This document shows, one piece after another, positions 7,570-15,045 of a DNA stretch of 16,004 bases (position 1 is the first letter of the stretch; every line of letters begins with the position of its first letter). This DNA comes from an uncultured Stomatobaculum sp. (GTDB lineage: Bacteria; Bacillota; Clostridia; Lachnospirales; Lachnospiraceae), in NCBI GenBank assembly GCA_938010625.1, contig CALLVJ010000079.1:1-16004 (forward strand), read 5' to 3'. Under the pieces are notes generated by a model, which saw nothing but the letters and a program-made list of their open reading frames with translations, was not told where the DNA came from and made no database searches. The position numbers and the translations under genes are program-made.

Positions 7570-7766
7570 ATCTCAGACCGCTCACAGACTCAGCGCCATT
7601 GTACCATGCCAAGTCGGCTCTGCCGAACTGGTGACACGGGACACTTGTCTTTCCCTGTGTTCATATGAGATGCAACTACAGTTTGACAAATTGACAAGCT
7701 GCTTTGGTAGCCTGCAAACGCGCAAAATGGCATGATTGCGCTATCAAAAGCGAAAGGAGAACAGAC
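7570..7766. other. Non-coding leader region of the XRE gene
   Basis: With the tRNA trailer and terminator, this completes about 300 bases with no gene. It holds an imperfect hairpin near 7602-7625 (CGGC-TCT-GCCG core, no T tail). It also has a doubled TTGACAA at 7683-7697 and the inverted repeat GCGCAA-N10-TTGCGC at 7720-7741. No -10 box fits well 16-18 bases after either TTGACA, so no promoter is called. A frame reading back to about 7704 joins the XRE gene, but the ribosome binding site argues against that longer start. Confidence 0.4.
7720..7741. repeat. Inverted repeat upstream of the XRE gene, possible operator
   Basis: GCGCAA at 7720-7725 and TTGCGC at 7736-7741 form perfect 6-base arms around 10 bases, ending 11 bases before the AAAGGAGA of the XRE gene. 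XRE regulators often bind such dyads at their own promoters; that this one does is inference. Confidence 0.35.
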
Positions 7767-8765
7767 ATGATTCTGGCGGATAAGATTATAGACGAGAGAA
7801 AGAAGAACGGGTGGTCTCAGGAGGAGCTGGCAGAAAAACTCGGTGTATCGAGACAGTCGGTATCCAAATGGGAGGGGGCGAGTTCGGTTCCGGATCTCAA
7901 AAAAGTCATTCAGATGGCAAAGCTCTTTGGTGTGAGCACAGATTACCTTTTGAAGGATGAACTAGAGCGAGAAAACCGAGGTGCCGCTGAACTATCCGGG
8001 AATGACACAGACAGCCCGCTGCGTCAGGTGAGCATGGAGGAGGCCAACGAGTTTTTGAACACGAAGCGGAAGACGGCTCCCAGGCTTGCGAATACAGTCA
8101 CTATGTACATCATAAGTCCTGTCTTATTGATTCTGTTGGCAGGGATTGCCGAGAGCTCAAACTTCTCCTTATCGGAAGGTTTGGCCGCGGGAATCGGTTG
8201 CGCTGCGCTGTTTCTCTTGATTGCGGCAGCCGTATTTATCCGGATTGCCGATCGGAGTAAACTGAGCCGTTTTGAGTATTTGGAGCGGGAGCCGTTTGAA
8301 ACTGAGTACGGAGTGAGCGGAATGGTGAAGGAGAAGAAGCGGGAATACGAAAGTCGCTATTCTCTGGGCGTAGCCAGCGGCACAGCGCTTTGCATTGTGG
8401 CGGTGATTCCGCTCATCGTTGCGGGTGCTGTGGAGGCATCCGATTTGATTCTGGATGCGTGTGTGGCGCTGTTGCTCGCGCTGGTTGCATTGGGCGCAAA
8501 CCTGATTACGCGTGTGAACACGATAAAGGAGAGCTATGACACTCTCCTACAGGAGGGGGATTACTCCAAGAATAAAAAGCGCACAAAGGCAAAGATGAGT
8601 ACCTTTTCCGCTGTGTACTGGGGCCTTGTAACCGCGATTTATCTCGGCTGGAGCGCTTGGACACAACACTGGGACTCTGCCTGGATTATTTGGCCGGTGG
8701 CGGGCGTCCTCTTTGTGGTGGTATTCAGAATTGCACAGATGTTGCTGAAGGTGGATGGGAACTAA
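7767..8765 (+). CDS. XRE-family helix-turn-helix regulator with C-terminal membrane domain
   Basis: The start is ATG 7767 because AAAGGAGA lies 6 bases upstream, giving 332 residues beginning MILADKIIDERKK. Residues 5-62 are a Cro/C1-type HTH with the typical GWSQEELAEKLGVSRQSVSKWE core followed by VPDLKKVIQMAKLFGVSTDYLL. A charged linker follows, and from about residue 110 the protein is membrane-embedded. I count about six hydrophobic helices: around MYIISPVLLILL, AAGIGCAALFLLI, ALCIVAVIPLIV, CVALLLALVALGA, YWGLVTAIYLGW and WPVAGVLFVVVF. This architecture is common in Firmicutes, where the DNA-binding head stays at the membrane; the signal sensed is generally unknown. It is monocistronic, between a tRNA terminator and the ftsH promoter. 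Its composition is intermediate between the GC-rich core genes and the ggt region. Targets cannot be inferred beyond possible self-control. Confidence 0.9.
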   Translation: MILADKIIDERKKNGWSQEELAEKLGVSRQSVSKWEGASSVPDLKKVIQMAKLFGVSTDYLLKDELERENRGAAELSGNDTDSPLRQVSMEEANEFLNTKRKTAPRLANTVTMYIISPVLLILLAGIAESSNFSLSEGLAAGIGCAALFLLIAAAVFIRIADRSKLSRFEYLEREPFETEYGVSGMVKEKKREYESRYSLGVASGTALCIVAVIPLIVAGAVEASDLILDACVALLLALVALGANLITRVNTIKESYDTLLQEGDYSKNKKRTKAKMSTFSAVYWGLVTAIYLGWSAWTQHWDSAWIIWPVAGVLFVVVFRIAQMLLKVDGN

Positions 8766-8819
8766 GGGAAGCTTGAATCTAATCTTTTGATAAACTTTTT
8801 GCGCCGTCTCTTGCATATC

Positions 8820-8848
8820 TTGTCAAGCTGTGCTACAAACTATATAAC
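8820..8848 (+). promoter_or_regulatory. Promoter for ftsH
   Basis: TTGTCA (8820-8825) and TATAAC (8843-8848) are 17 bases apart, 24 bases before the ftsH start codon. The predicted start near 8855 leaves a very short leader that includes the AAAGGAG. No CIRCE-like repeat was seen. Confidence 0.65.
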
Positions 8849-8871
8849 ATATCACAGCAAAGGAGAAATGT

Positions 8872-10776
8872 ATGCAGGAGAACAAGAACCCCAAACAGCC
8901 CACACCGCTGATTCCCAATCTGTACTTTGTGATTCTTCTCATCACTCTGATTCTGAATGCAGTTGTTATGCCACAGCTGCAAAACGCGAGGATTAAAGAA
9001 GTTTCCTATAATGTCTTCATGGATCTGACATCCCAAAAGAAAATTGACAAGGTTCAGGTGGACACAAACCAGATTGTATTCACGGAGAAGGGACAGAGCG
9101 CCATTTATAAAACCGGCGTCATGACAGACCCGGATCTGACCCAGCGGCTCTACAGCGCGGGCGCGGATTTCCGCACTGACATTGTCCATGTGCAGACGCC
9201 GATGGAAAAGCTGCTCTACAACTGGGTTATCCCGATTCTCTTCATGATTATTTTCTGGCAGATTCTGAGCCGTCAGTTCAGCTCACTCGCCTCCAAGATG
9301 GGCGGCGGCCTGGGAGGCGGGCTCGGCGGCAATCCCTTTGGCAACTTCGGCAAGAGCAACGCGAAGGAGTATGTGCAGTCAACCGACGGCATTCACTTTC
9401 ACGATGTCGCAGGCGAGGATGAGGCAAAGGAAAGCCTACAGGAAATTGTCCAGTATCTGAAAGATCCGAGCCAGTACACGGCAATCGGCGCGCAGATGCC
9501 GAAGGGCATTCTGCTCGTGGGACCGCCCGGAACTGGTAAGACCCTGCTCGCCAAAGCAGTCGCCGGCGAGTCGAATGTCCCCTTCTTCTCGATTTCCGGC
9601 TCAGAATTTGTCGAGATGTTCGTCGGCATGGGTGCGTCGAAGGTCCGCGACCTCTTCCAGCAGGCAAAAGCAAAGGCTCCCTGCATCGTTTTCATCGACG
9701 AGATTGATGCGATCGGCGGCAAGCGCTCTGCCGGTTCTCTCGGCGGCAACGACGAGCGCGAACAGACCTTGAACCAGCTTCTCACCGAGATGGATGGCTT
9801 CGAGGGCAACTCCGGCGTCATTATCCTCGCGGCGACGAACCGCCCTGAGTCCCTGGATCCGGCACTGCTCCGCCCCGGCCGCTTTGACCGCCGGATTCCA
9901 GTCGAACTGCCGGATCTCAAGGGCCGCGAGGAGATTCTAAAAGTTCACGCAAAGAAAGTTCGCCTCGCGGACAATGTGAATTTTCACACAATCGCGCGCA
10001 TGGCATCCGGCGCTTCCGGCGCCGAGCTCGCAAATATCATCAATGAGGCAGCGCTCCGCGCAGTGCGGAATGGCAGAAAAGTCGCAAACCAGCAGGACCT
10101 CGAGGAGAGCGTCGAAACCGTCATTGCAGGCTACCAGAAGAAAAATGCCGTGCTCACCGACAAGGAGAAGGCGACCGTCGCCTACCATGAGATAGGGCAC
10201 GCCCTGGTCGCAGCGCTCCAGAGCCACTCGGCTCCCGTGCAGAAGATCACAATTATTCCCCGCACATCCGGCGCGCTCGGCTACACACTTCAGGTCGAAG
10301 AACACGACAAGTACCTCTACACCAAGGAGGATCTGCTCAATAAAATCTGCACTTACACGGCAGGCCGCGCCGCCGAGGAAGTCGAATTCGGTGTCGTCAC
10401 AACCGGCGCTTCGAACGACATTGAGCAGGCGACCAAAATTGCGAGAGCACTGATTACCCAGTACGGAATGGACAATAAGTTCGGCATGGTGCAGCTCTCC
10501 CAGCGGGACAGCCGCTACCTCGGCGACGAGAGCCACTCAACCTGCTCAGAAAAGACGCTTGAAGAAATTGACCAACATGTCGTTGCCCTAATCGAGGAAC
10601 AGCACGCAAAGGCAGTCAGCCTGCTCCGCGAGAACAAGGACAAGTTAAATGAACTCGCACAATTCCTCTACGAGAAGGAGACCATCACCGGCGAGCAGTT
10701 CATGGACATTCTGAACCGCCCCTCGGCCTACGCTTCGCTCGCACAGCCGCTGCCGGGCAGCGACAGCCAGCTGTAA
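8872..10776 (+). CDS. ftsH: ATP-dependent zinc metalloprotease FtsH
   Basis: This is a membrane AAA+ protease that extracts and degrades membrane proteins and unstable regulators as a hexamer. The 634-residue protein has two membrane helices, at about 17-34 and again near [16 protein letters not shown], enclosing a small external domain. A glycine-rich linker follows at about 143-155. The AAA domain has Walker A GPPGTGKT (217-224), Walker B IVFIDEID (about 271-278) and the second region of homology [20 protein letters not shown]. The peptidase domain has HEIGH at 439-443, with a third zinc ligand expected in [11 protein letters not shown] near 515. AAAGGAG precedes the ATG by about 7 bases. 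The gene is not next to tilS or hpt, its usual neighbours in Firmicutes, so it may be an additional or relocated copy. Confidence 0.97.
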   Translation: MQENKNPKQPTPLIPNLYFVILLITLILNAVVMPQLQNARIKEVSYNVFMDLTSQKKIDKVQVDTNQIVFTEKGQSAIYKTGVMTDPDLTQRLYSAGADFRTDIVHVQTPMEKLLYNWVIPILFMIIFWQILSRQFSSLASKMGGGLGGGLGGNPFGNFGKSNAKEYVQSTDGIHFHDVAGEDEAKESLQEIVQYLKDPSQYTAIGAQMPKGILLVGPPGTGKTLLAKAVAGESNVPFFSISGSEFVEMFVGMGASKVRDLFQQAKAKAPCIVFIDEIDAIGGKRSAGSLGGNDEREQTLNQLLTEMDGFEGNSGVIILAATNRPESLDPALLRPGRFDRRIPVELPDLKGREEILKVHAKKVRLADNVNFHTIARMASGASGAELANIINEAALRAVRNGRKVANQQDLEESVETVIAGYQKKNAVLTDKEKATVAYHEIGHALVAALQSHSAPVQKITIIPRTSGALGYTLQVEEHDKYLYTKEDLLNKICTYTAGRAAEEVEFGVVTTGASNDIEQATKIARALITQYGMDNKFGMVQLSQRDSRYLGDESHSTCSEKTLEEIDQHVVALIEEQHAKAVSLLRENKDKLNELAQFLYEKETITGEQFMDILNRPSAYASLAQPLPGSDSQL

Positions 10777-10793
10777 CACCAAAAATCATTTCA

Positions 10794-10837
10794 GCAAACA
10801 GGAAAAAGCAGCCTTGCGGCTGCTTTTTCCTGTTTGC
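10794..10837. terminator. Bidirectional terminator between ftsH and ggt
   Basis: A perfect inverted repeat has 20-base arms (10794-10813 and 10818-10837) around the loop TTGC. The stem core is AAAAAGCAGCC/GGCTGCTTTTT, so either transcript meets a GC stem followed by a T run. It serves the converging ftsH (+) and ggt (-) transcripts, 17 bases after the ftsH stop and 9 before the end of the ggt frame. Confidence 0.9.
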
Positions 10838-10846
10838 AGTGATTTA

Positions 10847-12607
10847 CTATTTACCTTCCTTTTGAATTTCAGAATTAATTATTTCGAAATTTTCTTGGCT
10901 CACACCTTCCAACACGATATGACCTCCCGGAAGTAGTGCTCCTCCACAGCCGTCAACGCGCTTGGTGCCCGCTGCATAAAACTCTCCGTCAACATTCATA
11001 ACACTGTTTAGCATCGTGCTCATCGACTGATTGACTGGAACCGGAACAATCTTGTGTCCTTTTTTCTCTAGGATAGTTCTCGTATCACCGGAAATATTGT
11101 ACTCTACTTCCAATCCCTGCTCTCTCGTCAGGCAATGAATATACGGGGCATTCACTAACTGTTCCGGTGTCATATCAAAATCAATCGCGTTGACAATTCC
11201 CTGCAGCGTGCCTGTGATGATTCTTGGACCACCAGCTGCTCCAATGGCAAGGAACGGTTTTCCCTTCTTAAACACGATACTAGGTGACATACTAGAGAGC
11301 GGCGTCTTCCCGCCCTGAATCGCGTTGGCGCTTCCATAGGCAAGCCCCTGGCTTGTCATTGTTCCGACTGCCGCCGAAAAGTCTGACATTGCATTGTTTA
11401 ATACAAAGCCAAGCCCATCTGCAACAATACCGCACCCAAACCAGTCGCGAATCGTCTGTGTCTGTGAGATTGCATTGCCGTCCTTATCCATAACCGCGAA
11501 ATGAGAAGTATTCCCGGGATATTGTTTCGCTTCGATTGTACTGGCGGATGCAAATTCTCCGGCGTTCTCTCCTGCAAGTTCAAAGCGCTCATGCGCGAAT
11601 TTTTTACTTGTCAGTCTGTCTACATCAACATCGACAAAATTCGGATCCCCTAGGCCTACGCTGCGATCTGCAAATCCAAGCTTCATGGACTCCGCAAGCG
11701 CGTGAATGCTGTCCGCTGTATTGTGCCCCATAGATCGGATCTCATAATTCTCCAGGATATTCAGCATTTCCACCAATGCACATCCTCCGCTCGGCGGTGC
11801 AAAAGCAACGACTTCATATCCGCGGTAAGTGGTTTTTACCGGACTGCGAAAGTTTGGTTCATATGTTTCCATATCGGAAAGCGCAAAACAACCGCCTCGA
11901 TCATTAATCAGATTCACAATCTGGTTTGCGACCTTGCCTTTGTAAAAGTAGTCCACACCATGTTCCGCAATATTCTCTAGTAGATCTGCGACTTCCAGGT
12001 TCTTCTGCATTTCTCCAAACCCATAGAAACTTCCATCTGCTTTCAAATACAGCTTTCTGAACGGCTCTGAGAGACGCATCTTTCGCGCAACAGAATCATC
12101 GTACATGGTAAGTGCTCCTGTGTAACTCGTGCCGAATCCTGCTCTCGCACATTGAATTGCAGGCGCTGTTACTTCTCTCAATGGCATCGTTCCATACTTT
12201 TTCAAGATGATATTCATGGTCTTTAAGAGGCCCGGAATCGCCACGGACTGTCCGCCCAGATCCTTCCACTCATCCTGTACTTCTCCGTCTTTCAGAAATA
12301 AATCTGCTGTCGCTTTCATCGGCGCAATTCCGCGTCCGTCGATCCCCTCCGTCTTTCCAGTCTTGGCATTATAAAGTAGAGAAAAACAGCCGCCACCGAT
12401 ACCAGAATGATGGGGTTCCACCACAGACAGTGTCAGAGATACCGCCACCGCTGCATCAAAGGCATTGCCGCCCTTATTTAAGATCTCAAGTCCAGCTCTT
12501 GTCGCGTATACACTGTTGCAGCTGACCGCCCCCATACTTCCGTGCACGACTGGTCTTCCCCAGTATGACGGCCACATATAAATCTGTTTTTTTATACTCT
12601 GCGCCAT
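10847..12607 (-). CDS. ggt: Gamma-glutamyltransferase family protein without signal peptide
   Basis: GGTs cleave the gamma-glutamyl bond of glutathione and similar compounds, passing glutamate to water or an amino acceptor. They mature by self-cleavage before a threonine. With ATG 12607 the protein has 586 residues. Arg92 in IDGRGIAP matches the substrate carboxylate-binding arginine. Thr367 in GNTSHFAV is the expected nucleophile, giving chains of about 366 and 220 residues. LNNAMSDFS, PLSSMSPSI and GAAGGPRIITG are the remaining small-subunit motifs. No signal peptide is visible, unlike secreted GGTs but like Bacillus YwrD-type proteins, so it is probably cytosolic. ATG 12607 follows the symporter stop by one base (TAATATG); a GTG at 12616 would overlap it by 8. 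The SD is weak, suggesting translational coupling. GC content is lower than in flanking genes. The physiological substrate is unknown. Confidence 0.92.
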   Translation of the reverse strand: MAQSIKKQIYMWPSYWGRPVVHGSMGAVSCNSVYATRAGLEILNKGGNAFDAAVAVSLTLSVVEPHHSGIGGGCFSLLYNAKTGKTEGIDGRGIAPMKATADLFLKDGEVQDEWKDLGGQSVAIPGLLKTMNIILKKYGTMPLREVTAPAIQCARAGFGTSYTGALTMYDDSVARKMRLSEPFRKLYLKADGSFYGFGEMQKNLEVADLLENIAEHGVDYFYKGKVANQIVNLINDRGGCFALSDMETYEPNFRSPVKTTYRGYEVVAFAPPSGGCALVEMLNILENYEIRSMGHNTADSIHALAESMKLGFADRSVGLGDPNFVDVDVDRLTSKKFAHERFELAGENAGEFASASTIEAKQYPGNTSHFAVMDKDGNAISQTQTIRDWFGCGIVADGLGFVLNNAMSDFSAAVGTMTSQGLAYGSANAIQGGKTPLSSMSPSIVFKKGKPFLAIGAAGGPRIITGTLQGIVNAIDFDMTPEQLVNAPYIHCLTREQGLEVEYNISGDTRTILEKKGHKIVPVPVNQSMSTMLNSVMNVDGEFYAAGTKRVDGCGGALLPGGHIVLEGVSQENFEIINSEIQKEGK

Positions 12608-12608
12608 A

Positions 12609-13997
12609 TTAACCACACTTCCCTGCTCTCGCTTTTTCCTGATATGTCATAAGAGAAACCACAATTCCCACACCGTATGTGACAATAAAGACCGGATATA
12701 CCGCCTCAATCATATCGGTCAATCCAAGAAGCATCCATGCGACACCTGTAACCATACCTGTCAACATACTCCAGAATGCTCCCTGCCTTGTTGTCTTCTT
12801 CCACATAAGACCCGCTAAAATGGAAAAACTCACCGGAGCCGCCGCCACATGCTGTAAAGTTAAAAACAGGTTTGTTAAGGATTTGCTCGGAATCAGAAAT
12901 GCCGGAATCAGGGTCATGTATGCGAATAGGAAGGTGATTATCTTGGAAAGTTTCAGAATTTTCACATCATCCACACCCGGATTAATCTCTGTCTTATAAA
13001 CATTTGTAATAATCGTTCCTGTCGCCAACATCATAGTTGCCATTGTTGCTGCAATAATCATGGTCGCGAATGCAAAGATAATGCCTGCGAATACCGGACT
13101 GCTGAATGTCTTGATCGCATATGCAAATGCAGTAGAACCATCGCCGAGGTCTGCACCGCTCGCCTTAGAGAGCATCCCGCAAGTTGCAGTAAAGAAACAG
13201 ATCGGCGCTGCAATGACATACCCCAGAATAGAACCTGCTCTAGCTGCTTCCGGACTTTTCGCTGAAAGGAGCGGCTGAAGAACCGCCTGCATAACTGCGG
13301 TACTGATGCAGCCGCCGACAATCCACGCAATGATACGCTGCGTTGGCATATTACCCATGGAATCATATTTTTCTGGAAGGGTGCTGAGAAGTCCTCCGAA
13401 TCCGCCGAATTTCGGAAGTGTTGTGAATACAAAGCAAATCAAGAGAACATAGATGCCGATACAAACGACCCGTCCAACAGCAGAAGCTCCCTTCATTCCC
13501 GAAAAGCTCGTGTAAATGACTGCGATGGTAACGCCGATGAACATTGCAAGCGTGAGGTTCAGTCCTGGCAGTACAATCTGGATGATACTGGATACTGTCT
13601 TTAACTGAATTGGGATATAGAGAAATCCATATATAATCCACGCGTAAGAATACAGCCTTGTCGTTCTGAGATCGTATTTCGTCTGGAGGTAGACCGGTAC
13701 CGATTCACCAGGCATTCTCTCACGGATCATCTTGGCGAATATCGCAAGCGCAATGAAATAAAATGAACCTGCGATGGAATACCACGCTCCGGAAATGCCA
13801 AGGTTATAGCCATTTTGAGCTGCGCCCACAACTGCCATGCCACCAATCTGCCACGCTGCAAAAACGCAGCCAAGAGACAGCGCTCCCAAAGTTTTGTCAC
13901 CGCCAGACCACTGATTCGCGGACTTGATCTTCGTTCCGGCATACACACCTATTCCAATAATCAGACAAAATGTAATAATCCAAACTGCTACTAACAT
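12609..13997 (-). CDS. Sodium:solute symporter (SSS family)
   Basis: The start is ATG 13997, with AGGAGG 7 bases upstream; an in-frame start at 14045 would add a polar extension and lacks a good SD. The 462-residue protein is almost wholly hydrophobic, with about 12-13 predicted helices. It carries SSS features: WSGGDKTLGALSLG before the second helix, AAWQIGGMAVVGAAQNGY with an N-terminal G/A-rich kinked helix, and MIIAATMATMMLATGTIITN near the usual sodium-site region. SSS proteins drive uptake of sugars, amino acids, pantothenate or other small solutes with sodium. The substrate cannot be read from sequence. Its coupling to ggt (same operon, one-base gap) and the divergent GntR/FCD regulator suggests a gamma-glutamyl compound, a short peptide or a related organic acid; this is inference. 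Confidence 0.92.
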   Translation of the reverse strand: MLVAVWIITFCLIIGIGVYAGTKIKSANQWSGGDKTLGALSLGCVFAAWQIGGMAVVGAAQNGYNLGISGAWYSIAGSFYFIALAIFAKMIRERMPGESVPVYLQTKYDLRTTRLYSYAWIIYGFLYIPIQLKTVSSIIQIVLPGLNLTLAMFIGVTIAVIYTSFSGMKGASAVGRVVCIGIYVLLICFVFTTLPKFGGFGGLLSTLPEKYDSMGNMPTQRIIAWIVGGCISTAVMQAVLQPLLSAKSPEAARAGSILGYVIAAPICFFTATCGMLSKASGADLGDGSTAFAYAIKTFSSPVFAGIIFAFATMIIAATMATMMLATGTIITNVYKTEINPGVDDVKILKLSKIITFLFAYMTLIPAFLIPSKSLTNLFLTLQHVAAAPVSFSILAGLMWKKTTRQGAFWSMLTGMVTGVAWMLLGLTDMIEAVYPVFIVTYGVGIVVSLMTYQEKARAGKCG

Positions 13998-14132
13998 ACA
14001 TATTCCTCCTGTTAAAAGCTGATTCCAGACAGCTCCGTGATCCATGATGTCATGTCTAAATTGCTGTCAGAAAACTCTTCCGGAGATCAGCCGACTGATT
14101 TCAGTCTGTGTGCTACATGTTGTCAACAGCTC

Positions 14133-14147
14133 TCTGATTATATCAGA
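14133..14147. promoter_or_regulatory. Palindromic operator candidate over an extended -10 box
   Basis: TCTGAT-TAT-ATCAGA is a perfect 6-base-arm palindrome. Read on the minus strand it contains TGATATAAT, an extended -10 with the consensus hexamer at 14137-14142. A protein bound here would block polymerase. The divergent GntR/FCD regulator is the obvious candidate binder. The -35 position for this box is poor (AAAGAG), so it would depend on the extended -10. Confidence 0.45.
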
Positions 14148-14214
14148 TATGATCCCGCGCTCTTTCTTTACCTCCTTGCAAGAAATATATTACACATTAC
14201 ATATCTACACTCAA

Positions 14215-14243
14215 ATCATACAATTTTCACATTTTTGTGTCAA
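14215..14243 (-). promoter_or_regulatory. Main promoter for the symporter-ggt operon
   Basis: On the minus strand, a perfect TTGACA and TATGAT are 17 bases apart. The expected start near 14208 gives a leader of about 210 bases running through the palindrome at 14133-14147, so a bound repressor could also act as a roadblock. Confidence 0.7.
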
Positions 14244-14261
14244 TAGAAAAAGTGAAACTGG

Positions 14262-14290
14262 TTGATTTTCCCTTTTATTCCCCATATACT
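14262..14290 (+). promoter_or_regulatory. Promoter for gntR
   Basis: TTGATT (14262-14267) and TATACT (14285-14290) are 17 bases apart. The predicted start near 14297 leaves about 30 bases of leader, including AGGAGG at 14314-14319. The -35 boxes of this promoter and the opposite symporter promoter are only 18 bases apart. Confidence 0.65.
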
Positions 14291-14327
14291 TGAGACTGTA
14301 TTGGCTGCCCGTCAGGAGGTATCTTCT

Positions 14328-15026
14328 ATGGATGAAAATCAATCCGGGCTTCTAGGTGCAGGCAAAGTACACACCGCAACGTACAAGACCCAAGCCTATG
14401 ATCTGATTAAAGACGCCATCCTCTATAACCGCTTCCGCGTTGACGCAATCTATTCTCAAGAGGCAATCTGTAACGAACTCGGCATCAGCCGTACGCCCGT
14501 CCGCGAAGCACTATTGGAACTTCAAAAAGAAGGTTATGTCAGCTTCTCTCGCGGAAAGGGTGTCAGAGTCGTTCCAGTGACAAAGCAGGATGCCGGAGAT
14601 ATTCTGGAAAGCAGGATTTTTCTGGAATCTCACAATGCGAAACTTGCGACAGAGCGCGGAACTCCAGAAGAAAAACAGGCAATTATGGATTGCCTAAGGG
14701 CGTTAAAAGAGAATCTGGAGACTTTGGACAGTCGCCTTCTTTACCGAATTGACCATCAGTTTCACCGCTTGGTTGCCGAAGCCTCCCACAATGGCTGGTT
14801 TGCTCGCCAGACCAGCCTTATCTTGGATCATTATCTTCGGTTCGAGGTTAAATCCGTATACAATAATTCCATCGACGGCAAACTTGTATATGGTGAGCAT
14901 CTTACTATCGGTGAAGGCATTCTGAACAATCAGCCCGAAAAAGCCGCCCTGGCCATGCAGCATCACCTCTCCAACTCCTATTCTCGCACGCTGGGAGAAA
15001 TTTGGAGGAACACGCCAGAACAATAA
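14328..15026 (+). CDS. GntR-family transcriptional regulator, FadR/FCD subfamily
   Basis: The start is ATG 14328, with AGGAGG 8 bases upstream, giving 232 residues; a frame back to 14262 exists but overlaps the promoter. Residues 20-85 are the winged helix-turn-helix (QAYDLIKDAIL, then SQEAICNELGISRTPVREAL and the wing SRGKGVRVV). The C-terminal part is an all-helical FCD ligand domain. Its D-x3-H pair in RIDHQFHRLV, plus later histidines in GEHLTIGEG and MQHHL, fit the metal-binding FCD type that senses small carboxylates or amino acids. FCD regulators usually control adjacent catabolic or uptake genes. Divergence from the symporter-ggt operon with a shared control region makes that operon the likely target. 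The effector is unknown; glutamate or the transported compound would make sense. Confidence 0.94.
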   Translation: MDENQSGLLGAGKVHTATYKTQAYDLIKDAILYNRFRVDAIYSQEAICNELGISRTPVREALLELQKEGYVSFSRGKGVRVVPVTKQDAGDILESRIFLESHNAKLATERGTPEEKQAIMDCLRALKENLETLDSRLLYRIDHQFHRLVAEASHNGWFARQTSLILDHYLRFEVKSVYNNSIDGKLVYGEHLTIGEGILNNQPEKAALAMQHHLSNSYSRTLGEIWRNTPEQ

Positions 15027-15045
15027 TCGAATCTATATTCTCAAC

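Larger units (their letters stand above)
13998..14327. other. Divergent control region between the symporter-ggt operon and gntR
   Basis: These 330 non-coding bases are AT-rich. They contain back-to-back promoters for the symporter operon (-) and gntR (+), a second possible minus-strand promoter, and a palindrome over its -10 box. Several CTGA/TCAG half-sites lie between 14067 and 14147, including the palindrome GACTGA-TT-TCAGTC at 14093-14106. On the minus strand an AAGGAGG near 14170-14176 has no start codon at useful distance. Two short frames here (from about 14037 and 14044) lack a start with an SD and are not called. The minus-strand leader would be about 130 or 210 bases, depending on the promoter. 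Confidence 0.7.

Noticed and set aside
9937..10536. Minus-strand open frame of 199 codons inside ftsH
   Set aside because: Antisense shadow of the FtsH protease domain.
14102..14132. Further minus-strand TTGACA near 14117-14122 as a third symporter promoter
   Set aside because: The hexamer 17 bases later is TGAAAT, a poor -10 box.
14037..14265. Two overlapping plus-strand small frames (69 and 73 codons) in the gntR-symporter gap
   Set aside because: No SD, low-complexity products, and they run across promoters of both strands.
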